Source of the DNA: SCGC-AG-212-J23 sp035762345
GTDB taxonomy: Bacteria > Pseudomonadota > Gammaproteobacteria > Burkholderiales > SG8-39
Assembly (NCBI GenBank): GCA_035762345.1
Contig: DASTPE010000114.1
Coordinates: forward strand, 1-64,000
Direction of reading: 5' to 3'
DNA length: 64,000 nucleotides
The number at the start of each line of letters is the position of its first letter. Position 1 is the first letter of the stretch. Below are positions 34,988 through 43,830 of the stretch, piece by piece. A program made the position numbers and the translations under genes. The notes beneath the pieces were generated by a model. The model worked only from the letters and a program-made list of their open reading frames with translations, was not told the origin of the DNA and did no database searches.

Positions 34988-36436
34988 TTAACGGCTGCGC
35001 TTCGCCCTCACGGTGAGCAGCGTGAAAATGAGAAGGCAGGCGAGAACCACTGGCCAGTCCCGCAGGCGGACGTACGGCGTCGCGCCGGAGTATCCCTGCG
35101 CCGAGATTTCGAGCCGGCCCTCGGTGAACTGTTGCAGGCGAGCGATGACGCGTCCGTCGCGGTCGATCGCCGCGGTGATCCCCGTGTTGGTCGCAGTGAG
35201 ATACATGCGACCGCTCTCGATCGCGCGGATGCGGGCGATTTGCAGGTGCTGCGCCGGAGCAAGCGAATCGCCAAACCAGGCGACGTTGGACATGTTTACG
35301 AGCAGCGTCGCCTCGGGCAGGAGGCGCATGATCTCGGCGCCGAACACGTCCTCGTAGCAAATGTTGACCGCGACACGCTGGCTCCCGACGTCGAGCGGCG
35401 GCTGAGCGGGGGAGCCGCGGCTGAAGTCCGAGAGCGGGATCGAAAGAACGTCGAGCGTCCAGCGGAAGCCCAGGGGAACGAACTCGCCGAATGGCACGAG
35501 GTGCACCTTGTGGTAGATCTGCCGCGGCGATACGCCGAGGCTGAATGCGCTGTTGTAGTAAACGTCGCGCCCGGCCCGGTAAGGCACGCCAACCAGCAGG
35601 TCGCCCTCATTACGCTTGCCGACCGCATCAAGGCGCGCGAGATAGGCGGGATCGATGCGGTCCAGGAACGCGGGCAGCGCCGTTTCGGGAAAGATGACGA
35701 GCCGCGCCTGGGTGCCTTCGGCGAGTCGCGCGTAGGTCTCGAGAATGCGCGGTGCTCGCTCAGGAACGAACTTCACCTCCTGTGCGATGTTTCCCTGCAG
35801 GAGCGCGGTCGGGACCGGCGCCCCGGCCGGCAGCGTCCACGCGACGTGGCGCAGCGCCTCGCCAGTGCCGAGCACGAGCACCAGCACGACCAGGAACCGT
35901 GGCTTGTGTCCGAAAAGCAGCCAGAGCATTCCGCCAACTGAAACGATGAGGAAGGAGACCGCGTACACGCCGCCCAGCGGTGCATAGCCCTGCAGCGGCC
36001 ATCCCGCCGCCGAGTAGCCGAGCGCTAGCCAGGGAAAGCCGGTGAAAATCCACGAAAGCATCCATTCGCTTAGCACCCACGCCGCGGGGATGAGCAAACA
36101 GGCGCGCGCGGGATCGGTTGCCGGTACGCGCGCTTGCAGCCAACCGGCGGCTGCAGGAAAGAGCGCAAGAAGTGCGCAAAACACGACCGTGGCGAAAGCG
36201 GCGAGCGGCGCCGCCATCCCCCCGAACTGGTGCAGACTGACATACACCCACGACACGCCCGCACCGAAAAGGCCCGCCGCAAAGGCAAAGCCAAGCAAGG
36301 CGCAGCGCTGCGGCGGCGCGTGCATCCACAGACGGACGAGGACTGCCGATGTGAGCAGCGCAAGCGGGTGCAGCCCGAACGGCGCGAACGCCAGGGTGGT
36401 CGCGGCGCCCGCGAGAAAGGAATACAGCAGATGCAA
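34988..36436 (-). CDS. lnt: Apolipoprotein N-acyltransferase
   Basis: Adds the third acyl chain to lipoproteins in the inner membrane. It is 482 residues: several N-terminal transmembrane helices (about 1-210), then a nitrilase domain with catalytic Glu (VIFPETALPAF), Lys (YHKVHLVPFGEFVP) and Cys (AVNICYEDVFG), and a final membrane helix. The start is TTG 36436. It lies 8 bases downstream of corC, a common pairing. Confidence 0.96.
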   Translation of the reverse strand: MHLLYSFLAGAATTLAFAPFGLHPLALLTSAVLVRLWMHAPPQRCALLGFAFAAGLFGAGVSWVYVSLHQFGGMAAPLAAFATVVFCALLALFPAAAGWLQARVPATDPARACLLIPAAWVLSEWMLSWIFTGFPWLALGYSAAGWPLQGYAPLGGVYAVSFLIVSVGGMLWLLFGHKPRFLVVLVLVLGTGEALRHVAWTLPAGAPVPTALLQGNIAQEVKFVPERAPRILETYARLAEGTQARLVIFPETALPAFLDRIDPAYLARLDAVGKRNEGDLLVGVPYRAGRDVYYNSAFSLGVSPRQIYHKVHLVPFGEFVPLGFRWTLDVLSIPLSDFSRGSPAQPPLDVGSQRVAVNICYEDVFGAEIMRLLPEATLLVNMSNVAWFGDSLAPAQHLQIARIRAIESGRMYLTATNTGITAAIDRDGRVIARLQQFTEGRLEISAQGYSGATPYVRLRDWPVVLACLLIFTLLTVRAKRSR

Positions 36437-36444
36437 GCCCGGGA

Positions 36445-37284
36445 TCAGCTCTTCGGTTTGTCGACCAGGAGCGTATAGACGCGGCGGCTGTCGGCACGCA
36501 GAACCTGGAAGCGCAGGCCCTCGATCAGCACCGACTCGCCGCGCTTCGGCAAGCGGCCGAGGTGCTTGATGAGATAGCCACCGATAGTGTCGGCTGCCTC
36601 GTCGGAGAGATGCGTGCCGAAGGCGGCGTTGAAGTCGGCGATCTGCGTGAGCGCCTTGACTCGGTGCCGGCCGCCCGGCTCGGGCAGGATGTTGTCGGAG
36701 GCCTCGTCGAAGTCGTATTCGTCCTCGATGTCGCCGACGATCTGCTCGAGCACGTCCTCGATCGTGACAAGGCCCGCGACGCCGCCGTACTCGTCTATGA
36801 CGATCGCCATGTGGTTGCGGCTGGCGCGGAACTCGCGCAGCAGGACGTTGAGCCGCTTCGCTTCCGGAACGAACACTGCCGGGCGCAGCATCTCGCGCAC
36901 GTTGAACTCCTCTTCGCCGGCATAAAAACGAAGGAGGTCTTTGGCCAGCAACACGCCGATCACATCGTCGCGGTTCTGATCGATCACCGGGAAGCGCGAG
37001 TGCGCAGTGGCGATCACCTGCTTCACGAACTTCTCCACCGGCTCGTTAATGTCGATGAAGTCGACCTGGGCGCGCGGCACCATGATGTCGCGCACTGCCA
37101 TCTCCGACACGGTGAGCGCTCCTTCGATGATCGAGAGCGCGTCGGCGTCGAGCAGGTTGCGGGAATACGCCGACCTCAAAAGCTGCGTGAGCTCGCTGCG
37201 GTCGCCGGGCTCGCGCATCAGCAGCGCCGAAAGGCGCTCAAGCAGGCTTGGTCGGGACTGATCGTTCATGCCTGGCGCGTTCAT
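36445..37284 (-). CDS. corC: CBS-domain CorC/HlyC-type protein
   Basis: A 279-residue cytoplasmic protein with two CBS domains (about 70-185: RDIMVPRAQVDFI, FPVIDQNRDDVIGVLLAKDLL and HMAIVIDEYGGVAGLVTIEDVLEQIVGDI) and a C-terminal CorC_HlyC transporter-associated domain. It is linked to Mg/Co homeostasis in enterobacteria. The start is ATG 37284, overlapping the ybeY stop by 4 bases. Confidence 0.95.
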   Translation of the reverse strand: MNAPGMNDQSRPSLLERLSALLMREPGDRSELTQLLRSAYSRNLLDADALSIIEGALTVSEMAVRDIMVPRAQVDFIDINEPVEKFVKQVIATAHSRFPVIDQNRDDVIGVLLAKDLLRFYAGEEEFNVREMLRPAVFVPEAKRLNVLLREFRASRNHMAIVIDEYGGVAGLVTIEDVLEQIVGDIEDEYDFDEASDNILPEPGGRHRVKALTQIADFNAAFGTHLSDEAADTIGGYLIKHLGRLPKRGESVLIEGLRFQVLRADSRRVYTLLVDKPKS

Positions 37285-37709
37285 TCTACCGCGTAGGGGT
37301 TGGCGATTCCGGCGCGCAGCAGGATGCGAATCTCGCGCGCTTCCATGCGCGCCGCATCCCTTTTCTTTTCATGAGCGTAGCCGCGCAGGTGCAGGCATCC
37401 GTGCACCACGAGATGCGCGTAGTGCGCCGCAATGCTCTTCCCCTGTGCGCGCGCTTCGCGCCGGATGACAGGGTGGCACAGCACGATGTCGCCGGTGTCG
37501 AATGTCAGCACGTTCGTCGCACGATCCTTTCCTCGGAACGTCTTGTTGAGCGCGCGGCCTTCGCGTTCGCCGACGACTCTCAACGTCAGGGGAAACGGCG
37601 ACGCGGCAAATGCCCACTTGCGCAGAGACGCGGCACTCGGCACCCCGCTCCGCGGCACTGCGTATTGAACAGAGACCCTATTCTTCCTGCTGACGCGAGT
37701 CGTAGGCAT
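37281..37709 (-). CDS. ybeY: rRNA maturation RNase YbeY
   Basis: A 142-residue zinc endoribonuclease involved in 16S rRNA 3' maturation and ribosome quality control. It has the metal motif HLVVHGCLHLRGYAHEKKRDAARME (three His), NKTFRGKDRATNVLTF and the EIRILLRAGIANPY tail. The family usually has GYDH; here it is GYAH. The start is ATG 37709, overlapping phoH by 32 bases; the phoH-ybeY-corC-lnt order is classic. Confidence 0.94.
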   Translation of the reverse strand: MPTTRVSRKNRVSVQYAVPRSGVPSAASLRKWAFAASPFPLTLRVVGEREGRALNKTFRGKDRATNVLTFDTGDIVLCHPVIRREARAQGKSIAAHYAHLVVHGCLHLRGYAHEKKRDAARMEAREIRILLRAGIANPYAVE

Positions 37710-38604
37710 CGATGATGCGCGCGACCAACGGGTGCCGCACCACGTCCTGCGCGCCGAACTGCGTGAAGGCGATGCCGCGCACGCCGGCGAGGATGCGGCG
37801 CGCCTCGATCAGCCCGCTCTTCTGACCGCGCGCGAGGTCGATCTGGGTGACATCGCCGTTGACCACCGCTTTGGCGCCGAAGCCGATGCGCGTCAGAAAC
37901 ATCTTCATCTGTTCCGGCGTCGTGTTCTGTGCTTCGTCGAGGATGATGAAAGCGTGATTGAGTGTCCTGCCGCGCATGTAAGCGAGCGGCGCCAGCTCGA
38001 TCGTGCCGCGCTCGAGCAGCTTGCCGGTTTTCTCGAAACCCATGAGGTCGAAGAGTGCGTCGTAAAGCGGTCGCAGGTAGGGATCGACCTTCTGCGCGAG
38101 GTCGCCGGGAAGGAATCCGAGACGCTCGCCCGCCTCCACTGCGGGCCGCACGAGCACGATGCGCTTGACCTTGTCGCGCTCGAGCGTATCGACTGCGCAT
38201 GCCACCGCCAGGTAGGTCTTGCCGGTGCCGGCCGGGCCGATGCCGACAGTGAGATCGTGCGCGAGGATGTTCTCGATGTACTCCACCTGGTGCGGGGTGC
38301 GGCCGTGCAGGTCGGCGCGCCGGGTAAGCAGCTGCGGCCCTTCGTCCTTCAGTGAGATCTTTTTGGACAGCTCGGTAAGGCCGAGCTGCACGTCCTCGAC
38401 GGTTAGATCGCCCGAAGCGCGGTCGTAAAAGTGTTCGATTGCTTCGGCCGCGCGCTGCGCCTGCTCGCCCTTCACGCTGAACTTCGCGCCGCGGCGCGCG
38501 ATAGTGACGTCGAGGGCGGACTCGATCTGGCGGATATTCTCGTCGAGCGCGCCGCACAGACGCGCGAGTCGCTGGTTGTCGACCGGGTCCAGCTTCACTT
38601 CCAC
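37678..38604 (-). CDS. phoH: PhoH-like ATPase
   Basis: A 308-residue P-loop ATPase with an N-terminal KH-like segment, Walker A VGIGPAGTGKTYLA, VRPAVEAGERLGFLPGDL and Walker B-type FIILDEAQNTTPEQM. PhoH-like proteins are RNA-linked helicase-like ATPases that act with YbeY. The start is GTG 38604, 11 bases after miaB. Confidence 0.95.
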   Translation of the reverse strand: MEVKLDPVDNQRLARLCGALDENIRQIESALDVTIARRGAKFSVKGEQAQRAAEAIEHFYDRASGDLTVEDVQLGLTELSKKISLKDEGPQLLTRRADLHGRTPHQVEYIENILAHDLTVGIGPAGTGKTYLAVACAVDTLERDKVKRIVLVRPAVEAGERLGFLPGDLAQKVDPYLRPLYDALFDLMGFEKTGKLLERGTIELAPLAYMRGRTLNHAFIILDEAQNTTPEQMKMFLTRIGFGAKAVVNGDVTQIDLARGQKSGLIEARRILAGVRGIAFTQFGAQDVVRHPLVARIIDAYDSRQQEE

Positions 38605-38615
38605 CGGTTTCGCCC

Positions 38616-39932
38616 TCAGACGAGCTCGCCCCGCAGGCTGTGAGGAAGGGCGGCGACTATGCGCAGGTGCACGTATTGGTTAATGAGCGATTCCGGCCCG
38701 GGAAAGTTCACCACGCGGTTATTGCCGGTGCGCCCCCGCAGTTCGCTCTTCTGTTTCTTGGAATGACCCTCCACCAGCACGCGCTGAGTCGTTCCGACCA
38801 TCGCCGAGCTGATGGCGCCTGCCTGCGCTTCGAGCTGCGCCTGCAGGCGCTGCAGCCTTTCGATTTTTTCGGAATGAGAAACCGCATCGGGCAGCTCCGC
38901 CGCTGGGGTTCCCGGCCGCGGGCTGTAGACGAACGAGAACGAGGCGTCGAAATCGGCGTCGCGCGCGAGCTTGAGCGTCGCCTGGAAGTCGGCCTCGGTC
39001 TCGCCTGGGAAGCCGACGATGAAGTCCGACGACAGGCTCACATCTGGACGCGCCCGGCGCAGCCGCCGCACGATCGAGCGGTACTCGAGCGCGGTATAGC
39101 CGCGCTTCATGGCCGCGAGCACACGGTCCGAGCCGGACTGGACGGGGAGATGGACGTGCGGCGCGAGCTTCTGGATGTCGCGGTGAGCGTCGATGAGCCG
39201 CTGGGTAAATTCGCGCGGATGCGAGGTGGTGTAGCGGATGCGCTCCAGCCCCGGTATTTCGTCCAGGTAGTAAAGCAGCTCGGCGAAATCGGCCGGCGCT
39301 TCGGCGATTTCCCCGCGCCAGGCGTTCACGTTCTGTCCGAGCAGGGTGAGTTCCTTGACGCCCTGCGCCGCGAGCCCGGCGACTTCGGCGACCACGTCGT
39401 CGAACCGCCGCGAAAGCTCTTCACCGCGCGTGTAAGGGACGACGCAGAAGCTGCAGTATTTGCTGCAGCCCTCCATGATCGATACGAACGCAGAGGCGCC
39501 TTCGACTTTCGCGGGCGGAAGGTGATCGAACTTCTCGATTTCCGGGAAGCTCACGTCGACCTGGGCTTTGCCGCTCGCGCGCCGGCGCTCGAGGAGCTCG
39601 GGCAGGCGGTGCAGCGTCTGCGGACCGAACACCACGTCGACGTAGGGCGCGCGTTCCACGATCGCTGGCCCTTCCTGGCTCGCGACACAGCCGCCCACGG
39701 CGATCATCACGCCAGGACGCAGCCGCTTGAGGTGCTTCACCCGGCCGAGGTCGCTAAAGACCTTCTCCTGCGCTTTCTCCCGCACCGAGCAGGTATTAAA
39801 GACGATGACGTCGGCCTGCGCCGGGTCTGACGTGAGCTCGAGAGCTTCCGCGTCACGCATCACGTCCGCGATCCGGTCGGAGTCGTACTCGTTCATCTGG
39901 CAGCCGAAGGTGCGGAGGTAGAGTTTCTTCAT
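38616..39932 (-). CDS. miaB: tRNA ms2i6A37 methylthiotransferase
   Basis: A 438-residue radical-SAM enzyme adding the methylthio group to i6A37 of tRNA. Auxiliary-cluster Cys lie in RTFGCQMNEYDS, FNTCSVREKAQEKV and AVGGCVASQEG; the radical-SAM cluster is CSKYCSFC. A C-terminal TRAM domain follows. The start is ATG 39932, overlapping the small secreted protein by 4 bases. Confidence 0.97.
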   Translation of the reverse strand: MKKLYLRTFGCQMNEYDSDRIADVMRDAEALELTSDPAQADVIVFNTCSVREKAQEKVFSDLGRVKHLKRLRPGVMIAVGGCVASQEGPAIVERAPYVDVVFGPQTLHRLPELLERRRASGKAQVDVSFPEIEKFDHLPPAKVEGASAFVSIMEGCSKYCSFCVVPYTRGEELSRRFDDVVAEVAGLAAQGVKELTLLGQNVNAWRGEIAEAPADFAELLYYLDEIPGLERIRYTTSHPREFTQRLIDAHRDIQKLAPHVHLPVQSGSDRVLAAMKRGYTALEYRSIVRRLRRARPDVSLSSDFIVGFPGETEADFQATLKLARDADFDASFSFVYSPRPGTPAAELPDAVSHSEKIERLQRLQAQLEAQAGAISSAMVGTTQRVLVEGHSKKQKSELRGRTGNNRVVNFPGPESLINQYVHLRIVAALPHSLRGELV

Positions 39933-40246
39933 TTCGGGAAGGGTGCGGGCGGCAGCGCTGCCTTTTCGACCTCCGATAGAATCCAGACCCGGTGCACCAT
40001 GCCGGTCGAGTCCACGAGGTAGCGGACTTGCGTCTTCTCCACGAGCGATACGGGCAGCACCAGCCGGTTGTCCGGGTCGCGGATCTGCGCGCCCGGCGCA
40101 AGACTGCGCGGCTTGCCGTCGATCTCGACTACCATGGCTTCCAGGTGGCGCAACTGGCCGAGGACGGCCTCTTTCGGGATGGTGCGCAACTGAGCCACGG
40201 CGAGGGCGGCGCTGGTTGCCAGAGCGGCGAAAACGAGGGCGCGCAT
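39929..40246 (-). CDS. Small secreted protein of unknown function
   Basis: A 105-residue protein with a clear signal peptide (MRALVFAALATSAALAVAQ). The mature domain is rich in beta segments (RYLVDSTGMVHRVWILSEVEK) and has no cysteines. It is translationally coupled to miaB (ATGA). I do not recognise the family. It contains no catalytic motif; a periplasmic structural or binding role is possible. Confidence 0.75.
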   Translation of the reverse strand: MRALVFAALATSAALAVAQLRTIPKEAVLGQLRHLEAMVVEIDGKPRSLAPGAQIRDPDNRLVLPVSLVEKTQVRYLVDSTGMVHRVWILSEVEKAALPPAPFPK

Positions 40247-40665
40247 CAGGTGTCCATGATCTCAAAATCGCGCGTTACTTCGGCGGTCTTGAGGAGCATC
40301 GCAGTGGCCGAGCAATATTTCTCATGCGACAGACGGATCGCCTGCTCGACGAGGTTGCGCTTGAGAGCGCGGCCGCGTATCACGAAGCGCATATGGACCT
40401 TGGTGAAGACCTTCGGGTCGATCGCCGCACGCTCGGCCGAGAGCTTGACTTCACAGCCCGTCACGTCCTGACCGCTTTTCTTCAGGATTACGACCACATC
40501 GTAGGCCGTGCAGCCGCCGGTGCCCGCAAGTACCAGTTCCATGGGGCGCGGCGCAAGATTGCGCCCGCCGCCCTCCGGGGCGCCGTCCATGGCCACCAGG
40601 TGATTGCTTCCGGTCTCGGCAATGAAGCTCATGCCGTCTGCGGTCCAGCGCACCGTGCAATCCAT
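40246..40665 (-). CDS. OsmC/YhfA-family protein
   Basis: A 139-residue OsmC-fold protein. Conserved segments are GGRNLAPRPMELVLAGTGGCTAYDVVVIL and SHEKYCSATAML, placing two reactive-type Cys in the OsmC positions. YhfA-type members reduce organic peroxides or act as thiol-dependent detoxifiers; the specific role is unknown. It is divergent from rplM and shares one base with the next gene's start. Confidence 0.88.
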   Translation of the reverse strand: MDCTVRWTADGMSFIAETGSNHLVAMDGAPEGGGRNLAPRPMELVLAGTGGCTAYDVVVILKKSGQDVTGCEVKLSAERAAIDPKVFTKVHMRFVIRGRALKRNLVEQAIRLSHEKYCSATAMLLKTAEVTRDFEIMDT

Positions 40666-40694
40666 GACACTAATCTAGCTTTTTTGTGTAAAAT
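40664..40694 (+). promoter_or_regulatory. Candidate sigma70 promoter for rplM-rpsI
   Basis: ATGACA (40664-40669) and TAAAAT (40689-40694) are separated by 19 bases, 24 bases before the rplM ATG. A strong promoter is expected here for a ribosomal-protein operon. The spacer is slightly long. Confidence 0.4.
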
Positions 40695-40717
40695 CCGCAG
40701 CTTTTCTCGCTTTCGGC

Positions 40718-41146
40718 ATGACAACCTACACCGCAAAAACAGGCGAGGTCCGGCACGGCTGGTACGTGGTCGACGCGCAGAACAAAGTCCTTGGCCGTCT
40801 CGCTGCACAGATCGCGGCGCGCTTGCGCGGCAAGCATAAGCCGCAATACACGCCCCACGTCGATACTGGCGACTACATCGTTGTGGTGAACGCCGCCAAG
40901 CTGCGGGTCACCGGCCGCAAGCCCGAGCGCAAGATCTATTACCGCCACAGCGGGCAGCCCGGCCAGCTGCACCAGATCAATTTTGCCAAGCTGCAGGCCA
41001 AGCGCCCGGAGCGGGTCCTGCAGATCGCGGTGAAAGGAATGCTGCCGAAAGGACCACTCGGGTACGCGATGATCAAGAAGCTCAAGGTCTACGGGGGCGC
41101 CAGTCATCCTCACTCGGCGCAGCAGCCGAAGGCACTGGAGATCTAG
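40718..41146 (+). CDS. rplM: 50S ribosomal protein L13
   Basis: A 142-residue ribosomal protein with WYVVDAQNKVLGRLAAQIA, YTPHVDTGDYIVVVNA and GMLPKGPLGYAMIKKLKVYGG. It is early-assembling on 23S rRNA. It forms the conserved rplM-rpsI pair, with rpsI starting one base after the stop. Confidence 0.99.
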   Translation: MTTYTAKTGEVRHGWYVVDAQNKVLGRLAAQIAARLRGKHKPQYTPHVDTGDYIVVVNAAKLRVTGRKPERKIYYRHSGQPGQLHQINFAKLQAKRPERVLQIAVKGMLPKGPLGYAMIKKLKVYGGASHPHSAQQPKALEI

Positions 41147-41147
41147 C

Positions 41148-41540
41148 ATGGTCGGCGACTATTACTACGGCACGGGGCGGCGCAAGAGCGCTGTGGCGCG
41201 CGTGTTCCTCAAGCCGGGCAAGGGAGAGTTCAAGGTAAACGGGAAGCCGGTGGACCAGTTTTTCGGCCGCGAGACTGGGCGCATGGTGGTACGCCAGCCG
41301 CTCGAGCTCACAAAGAGCCTGTCGTCCTTCGACATCATGGTGAATGTCTACGGGGGCGGCGAAAGCGGGCAAGCGGGAGCCGTGCGTCACGGCATCGCCA
41401 GAGCGCTGATCGAGTATGATGCGGGACTGAAGAGCGCACTGAGCGCGGCTGGACTGGTGACGCGCGACGCGCGAGAAGTGGAGCGAAAAAAAGTCGGCCT
41501 GCACAAGGCAAGGCGGCGCAAGCAGTACTCGAAACGCTGA
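41148..41540 (+). CDS. rpsI: 30S ribosomal protein S9
   Basis: A 130-residue protein with YYGTGRRKSAVARVFL, GGGESGQAGAVRHGIARAL and the basic C-terminal tail ending KARRRKQYSKR that reaches the ribosomal P site. It is followed 23 bases later by an intrinsic terminator. Confidence 0.99.
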   Translation: MVGDYYYGTGRRKSAVARVFLKPGKGEFKVNGKPVDQFFGRETGRMVVRQPLELTKSLSSFDIMVNVYGGGESGQAGAVRHGIARALIEYDAGLKSALSAAGLVTRDAREVERKKVGLHKARRRKQYSKR

Positions 41541-41563
41541 ATATGCGGGGATTCCGCGATCCG

Positions 41564-41594
41564 AAAGCCGCCAATTGGCGGCTTTTGCTTTTTT
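41564..41594 (+). terminator. Intrinsic terminator of rplM-rpsI, abutting the argC start
   Basis: A perfect 9-bp stem AAAGCCGCC/GGCGGCTTT with loop AATT, followed by TGCTTTTTT. The T tract ends at the base immediately before the argC ATG. Confidence 0.9.
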
Positions 41595-42635
41595 ATGATT
41601 AGAGCAGGAATTGTCGGAGGAACGGGGTACACGGGCGTCGAGCTCCTGCGCCTGCTCGCCCAGCATCCTGGCGTCGAGCTGAAGGCGATCACGTCGCGCA
41701 AGGAGGCCGGCACACCGGTCGCGCGCATGTTTCCGAGCTTGCGGCGGCGGGTGGACCTCGCCTTCAGCGAGCCGAGCGCGCGTGCGCTCGCCGGCTGCGA
41801 CGTCGTGTTCTTCGCAACGCCGAATTGCGTCGCCATGGGTGAGGCGCGCGCGGTGCTTGAGGGAGGCGCACGGATCGTGGACCTCTCCGCGGATTTCCGC
41901 CTCCACGACGTGGCGGAGTGGGAGCGCTGGTACAAAACCAAGCACGCCGCCCCTGAGCTGATTCGCGAAGCGGTCTATGGACTGCCGGAAATGAATCGAG
42001 AACAGCTGCGGCGTGCGCGGCTCGTGGCGAACCCGGGATGCTATCCGACGTCCGTCCAGCTGGGCTTCCTGCCGCTCGTCGAGACCGGCGTCGTCGACGT
42101 TGAGCACCTCATCGCTGACGCGAAATCGGGGGTGAGCGGAGCCGGACGCAAGACGGAGCTCAATCTCATGTTCTCGGAAGCTTCCGACAACTTCGCCGCC
42201 TACCACATCGCGGGGCATCGGCATTGGCCGGAGATCCGGCAAGGCCTTGCGCAGGCGGCGAAGCGCGATGTCGGCCTCGTGTTTACGCCGCATCTCACGC
42301 CTCTTATTCGCGGCATTCACGCGACGCTGTACTCCCGCATTACCCGGGAGGCGGATTTCCAGCAGCTTTTCGAAAAGCGTTACGCGGGCGAGCCCTTCGT
42401 TGACGTCATGCCCGCGGGCAGCCACCCCGATACGCGCTCGGTGCGCGCCGCCAATATCTGCCGCCTCGCGGTGCATCGACCCCCCGAGCGCGCCGGCCGC
42501 TCCGATACCATTGTGGTGCTGTCAGTAATCGACAACCTGGTGAAGGGGGCCTCCGGACAGGCGGTGCAGAACATGAACCTCATGTTCGGCCTGCCGGAAG
42601 CAGCCGGGCTGGAACACGTGGCCGTAGTGCCCTAG
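41595..42635 (+). CDS. argC: N-acetyl-gamma-glutamyl-phosphate reductase
   Basis: An NADPH-dependent step of arginine synthesis, 346 residues. It has IVGGTGYTGVELLRLLA, DLSADFRL, catalytic Cys in VANPGCYPTSVQLG, HRHWPEI and FTPHLTPLIRGI. The ATG is fixed by the conserved N-terminus, yet it directly follows a terminator T tract with no Shine-Dalgarno. Initiation must be weak, leaderless or dependent on read-through. Confidence 0.97.
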   Translation: MIRAGIVGGTGYTGVELLRLLAQHPGVELKAITSRKEAGTPVARMFPSLRRRVDLAFSEPSARALAGCDVVFFATPNCVAMGEARAVLEGGARIVDLSADFRLHDVAEWERWYKTKHAAPELIREAVYGLPEMNREQLRRARLVANPGCYPTSVQLGFLPLVETGVVDVEHLIADAKSGVSGAGRKTELNLMFSEASDNFAAYHIAGHRHWPEIRQGLAQAAKRDVGLVFTPHLTPLIRGIHATLYSRITREADFQQLFEKRYAGEPFVDVMPAGSHPDTRSVRAANICRLAVHRPPERAGRSDTIVVLSVIDNLVKGASGQAVQNMNLMFGLPEAAGLEHVAVVP

Positions 42636-43391
42636 ATGCCCTCGGGCCGCTGGAAAGTCATTCGGAGCCGCTTCGGCATCGCGGCGCCGCGCGTCGAGAT
42701 ACATACTCAAATCCCATGGTACTTGCGTTGGGTTGGCATTGCAGTCCTGCTCGGCCTTGCCGCCATAGCGGCGTCTTGGATCTACGACGCCGGCAGGCGC
42801 TTTGCGGGCTTCGATCGCAGCGAGGTGCTGCAAGAGCTGAAGCGCGTGCAAGGCGAGCTCGACAACGCGCGCGAGGAGCTTGAGCGCCTGCGGGCGATGG
42901 CGAACGCGGCCGACAGCCGGGTCTCGATCGAGCGCACGGCGCAGCAGAAGCTCGCCCAGCAGGTGCGCGCGCTGGAGCAAGAAAACGCCCGCGTGCGCGA
43001 AGAGCTGGCGATGGTCGAGCAAATGCTCACATCGGAAGAACGTCACACTCAGACCCTGGCCATCTACCAGTTCAAGGTCCAGCCGGACGTTTTGCCAGGC
43101 GAATACCGCTACCGGCTTCTTTTGCTTACGCCGACTGACCGGCGGGGCCGCGACTTCAACGGGCGGCTCGAGCTCGTCGTCAACCTGCAGGAAGGAGGGC
43201 GGAATGCTATGATGTCCTTCCCGGAGCCGGGCGACGGCGCGGCGGCGGCATTCCGGTTAGCGTTCAAGTACTTCCGTCGGGTCGAAGGGACTTTTCGGGT
43301 CAGCCCGAAGGCGAAGGTAGAGAGCGTGCAAGTACGGGTCTACGAGACTGGCTCGAATCAGCCGCGCGCGACCCACTCGGTGACGCTGTAG
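42636..43391 (+). CDS. DUF6776-type membrane-anchored coiled-coil protein
   Basis: A 251-residue protein starting at the base after the argC stop. It has one transmembrane helix (about 29-48), a long coiled coil (about 60-130, LQELKRVQGELDNAREELERL) and a C-terminal beta-rich domain with FKYFRRVEGTFRVSPKAKVESVQVRVYE. It lies directly upstream of a bactofilin, as often seen in betaproteobacteria. Function unknown; perhaps linking the bactofilin scaffold to the envelope (inference). Confidence 0.8.
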   Translation: MPSGRWKVIRSRFGIAAPRVEIHTQIPWYLRWVGIAVLLGLAAIAASWIYDAGRRFAGFDRSEVLQELKRVQGELDNAREELERLRAMANAADSRVSIERTAQQKLAQQVRALEQENARVREELAMVEQMLTSEERHTQTLAIYQFKVQPDVLPGEYRYRLLLLTPTDRRGRDFNGRLELVVNLQEGGRNAMMSFPEPGDGAAAAFRLAFKYFRRVEGTFRVSPKAKVESVQVRVYETGSNQPRATHSVTL

Positions 43392-43414
43392 CGGTCGAGG
43401 GAAGGAGCGGATAC

Positions 43415-43813
43415 GTGTTCAACAAGACGAGCAAGCCGCAGAACAGGATTGATAGCCTGATCGGTGCGACCACCCGCGTTGAAGGCAACGTGATCTTCAG
43501 TGGTGGATTGCGCGTGGACGGTATGGTGCGCGGCAATATCGCCGCACTTCCCGACCAGCCGGGCACGCTCGTGGTTTCATCTGATGGGCGTATCGACGGT
43601 GAAGTGCAGGCCGCGCACATCGTGGTAAGCGGCACGATCCAGGGGCCGGTGCATGCCACGGAGACGCTCGAACTACAGGCAGGCTCGCGGGTCAAAGGAG
43701 ACGTGTACTACAAGAGCATTGAGGTCCATCAGGGCGCCGTGGTTGAGGGCCGCCTGGTGCCTCACCCCGCCGAGGCGAAAGGAGTCGAGCTCAAGCTCGC
43801 CTCGGGCGGATAA
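43415..43813 (+). CDS. Bactofilin family cytoskeletal protein
   Basis: A 132-residue protein with the central beta-helix repeat region (TRVEGNVIFSGGLRVDGMVRG, VVSSDGRIDGEVQAAHIVVSG and RVKGDVYYKSIEVHQGAVVEGRL) and short disordered ends. Bactofilins polymerise without nucleotide and organise cell-wall enzymes. An M23 peptidase gene of the type often tied to bactofilins lies 400 bases away on the other strand. The start is GTG 43415. Confidence 0.93.
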   Translation: MFNKTSKPQNRIDSLIGATTRVEGNVIFSGGLRVDGMVRGNIAALPDQPGTLVVSSDGRIDGEVQAAHIVVSGTIQGPVHATETLELQAGSRVKGDVYYKSIEVHQGAVVEGRLVPHPAEAKGVELKLASGG

Positions 43814-43830
43814 TCGCAAAGGAACGCTGA

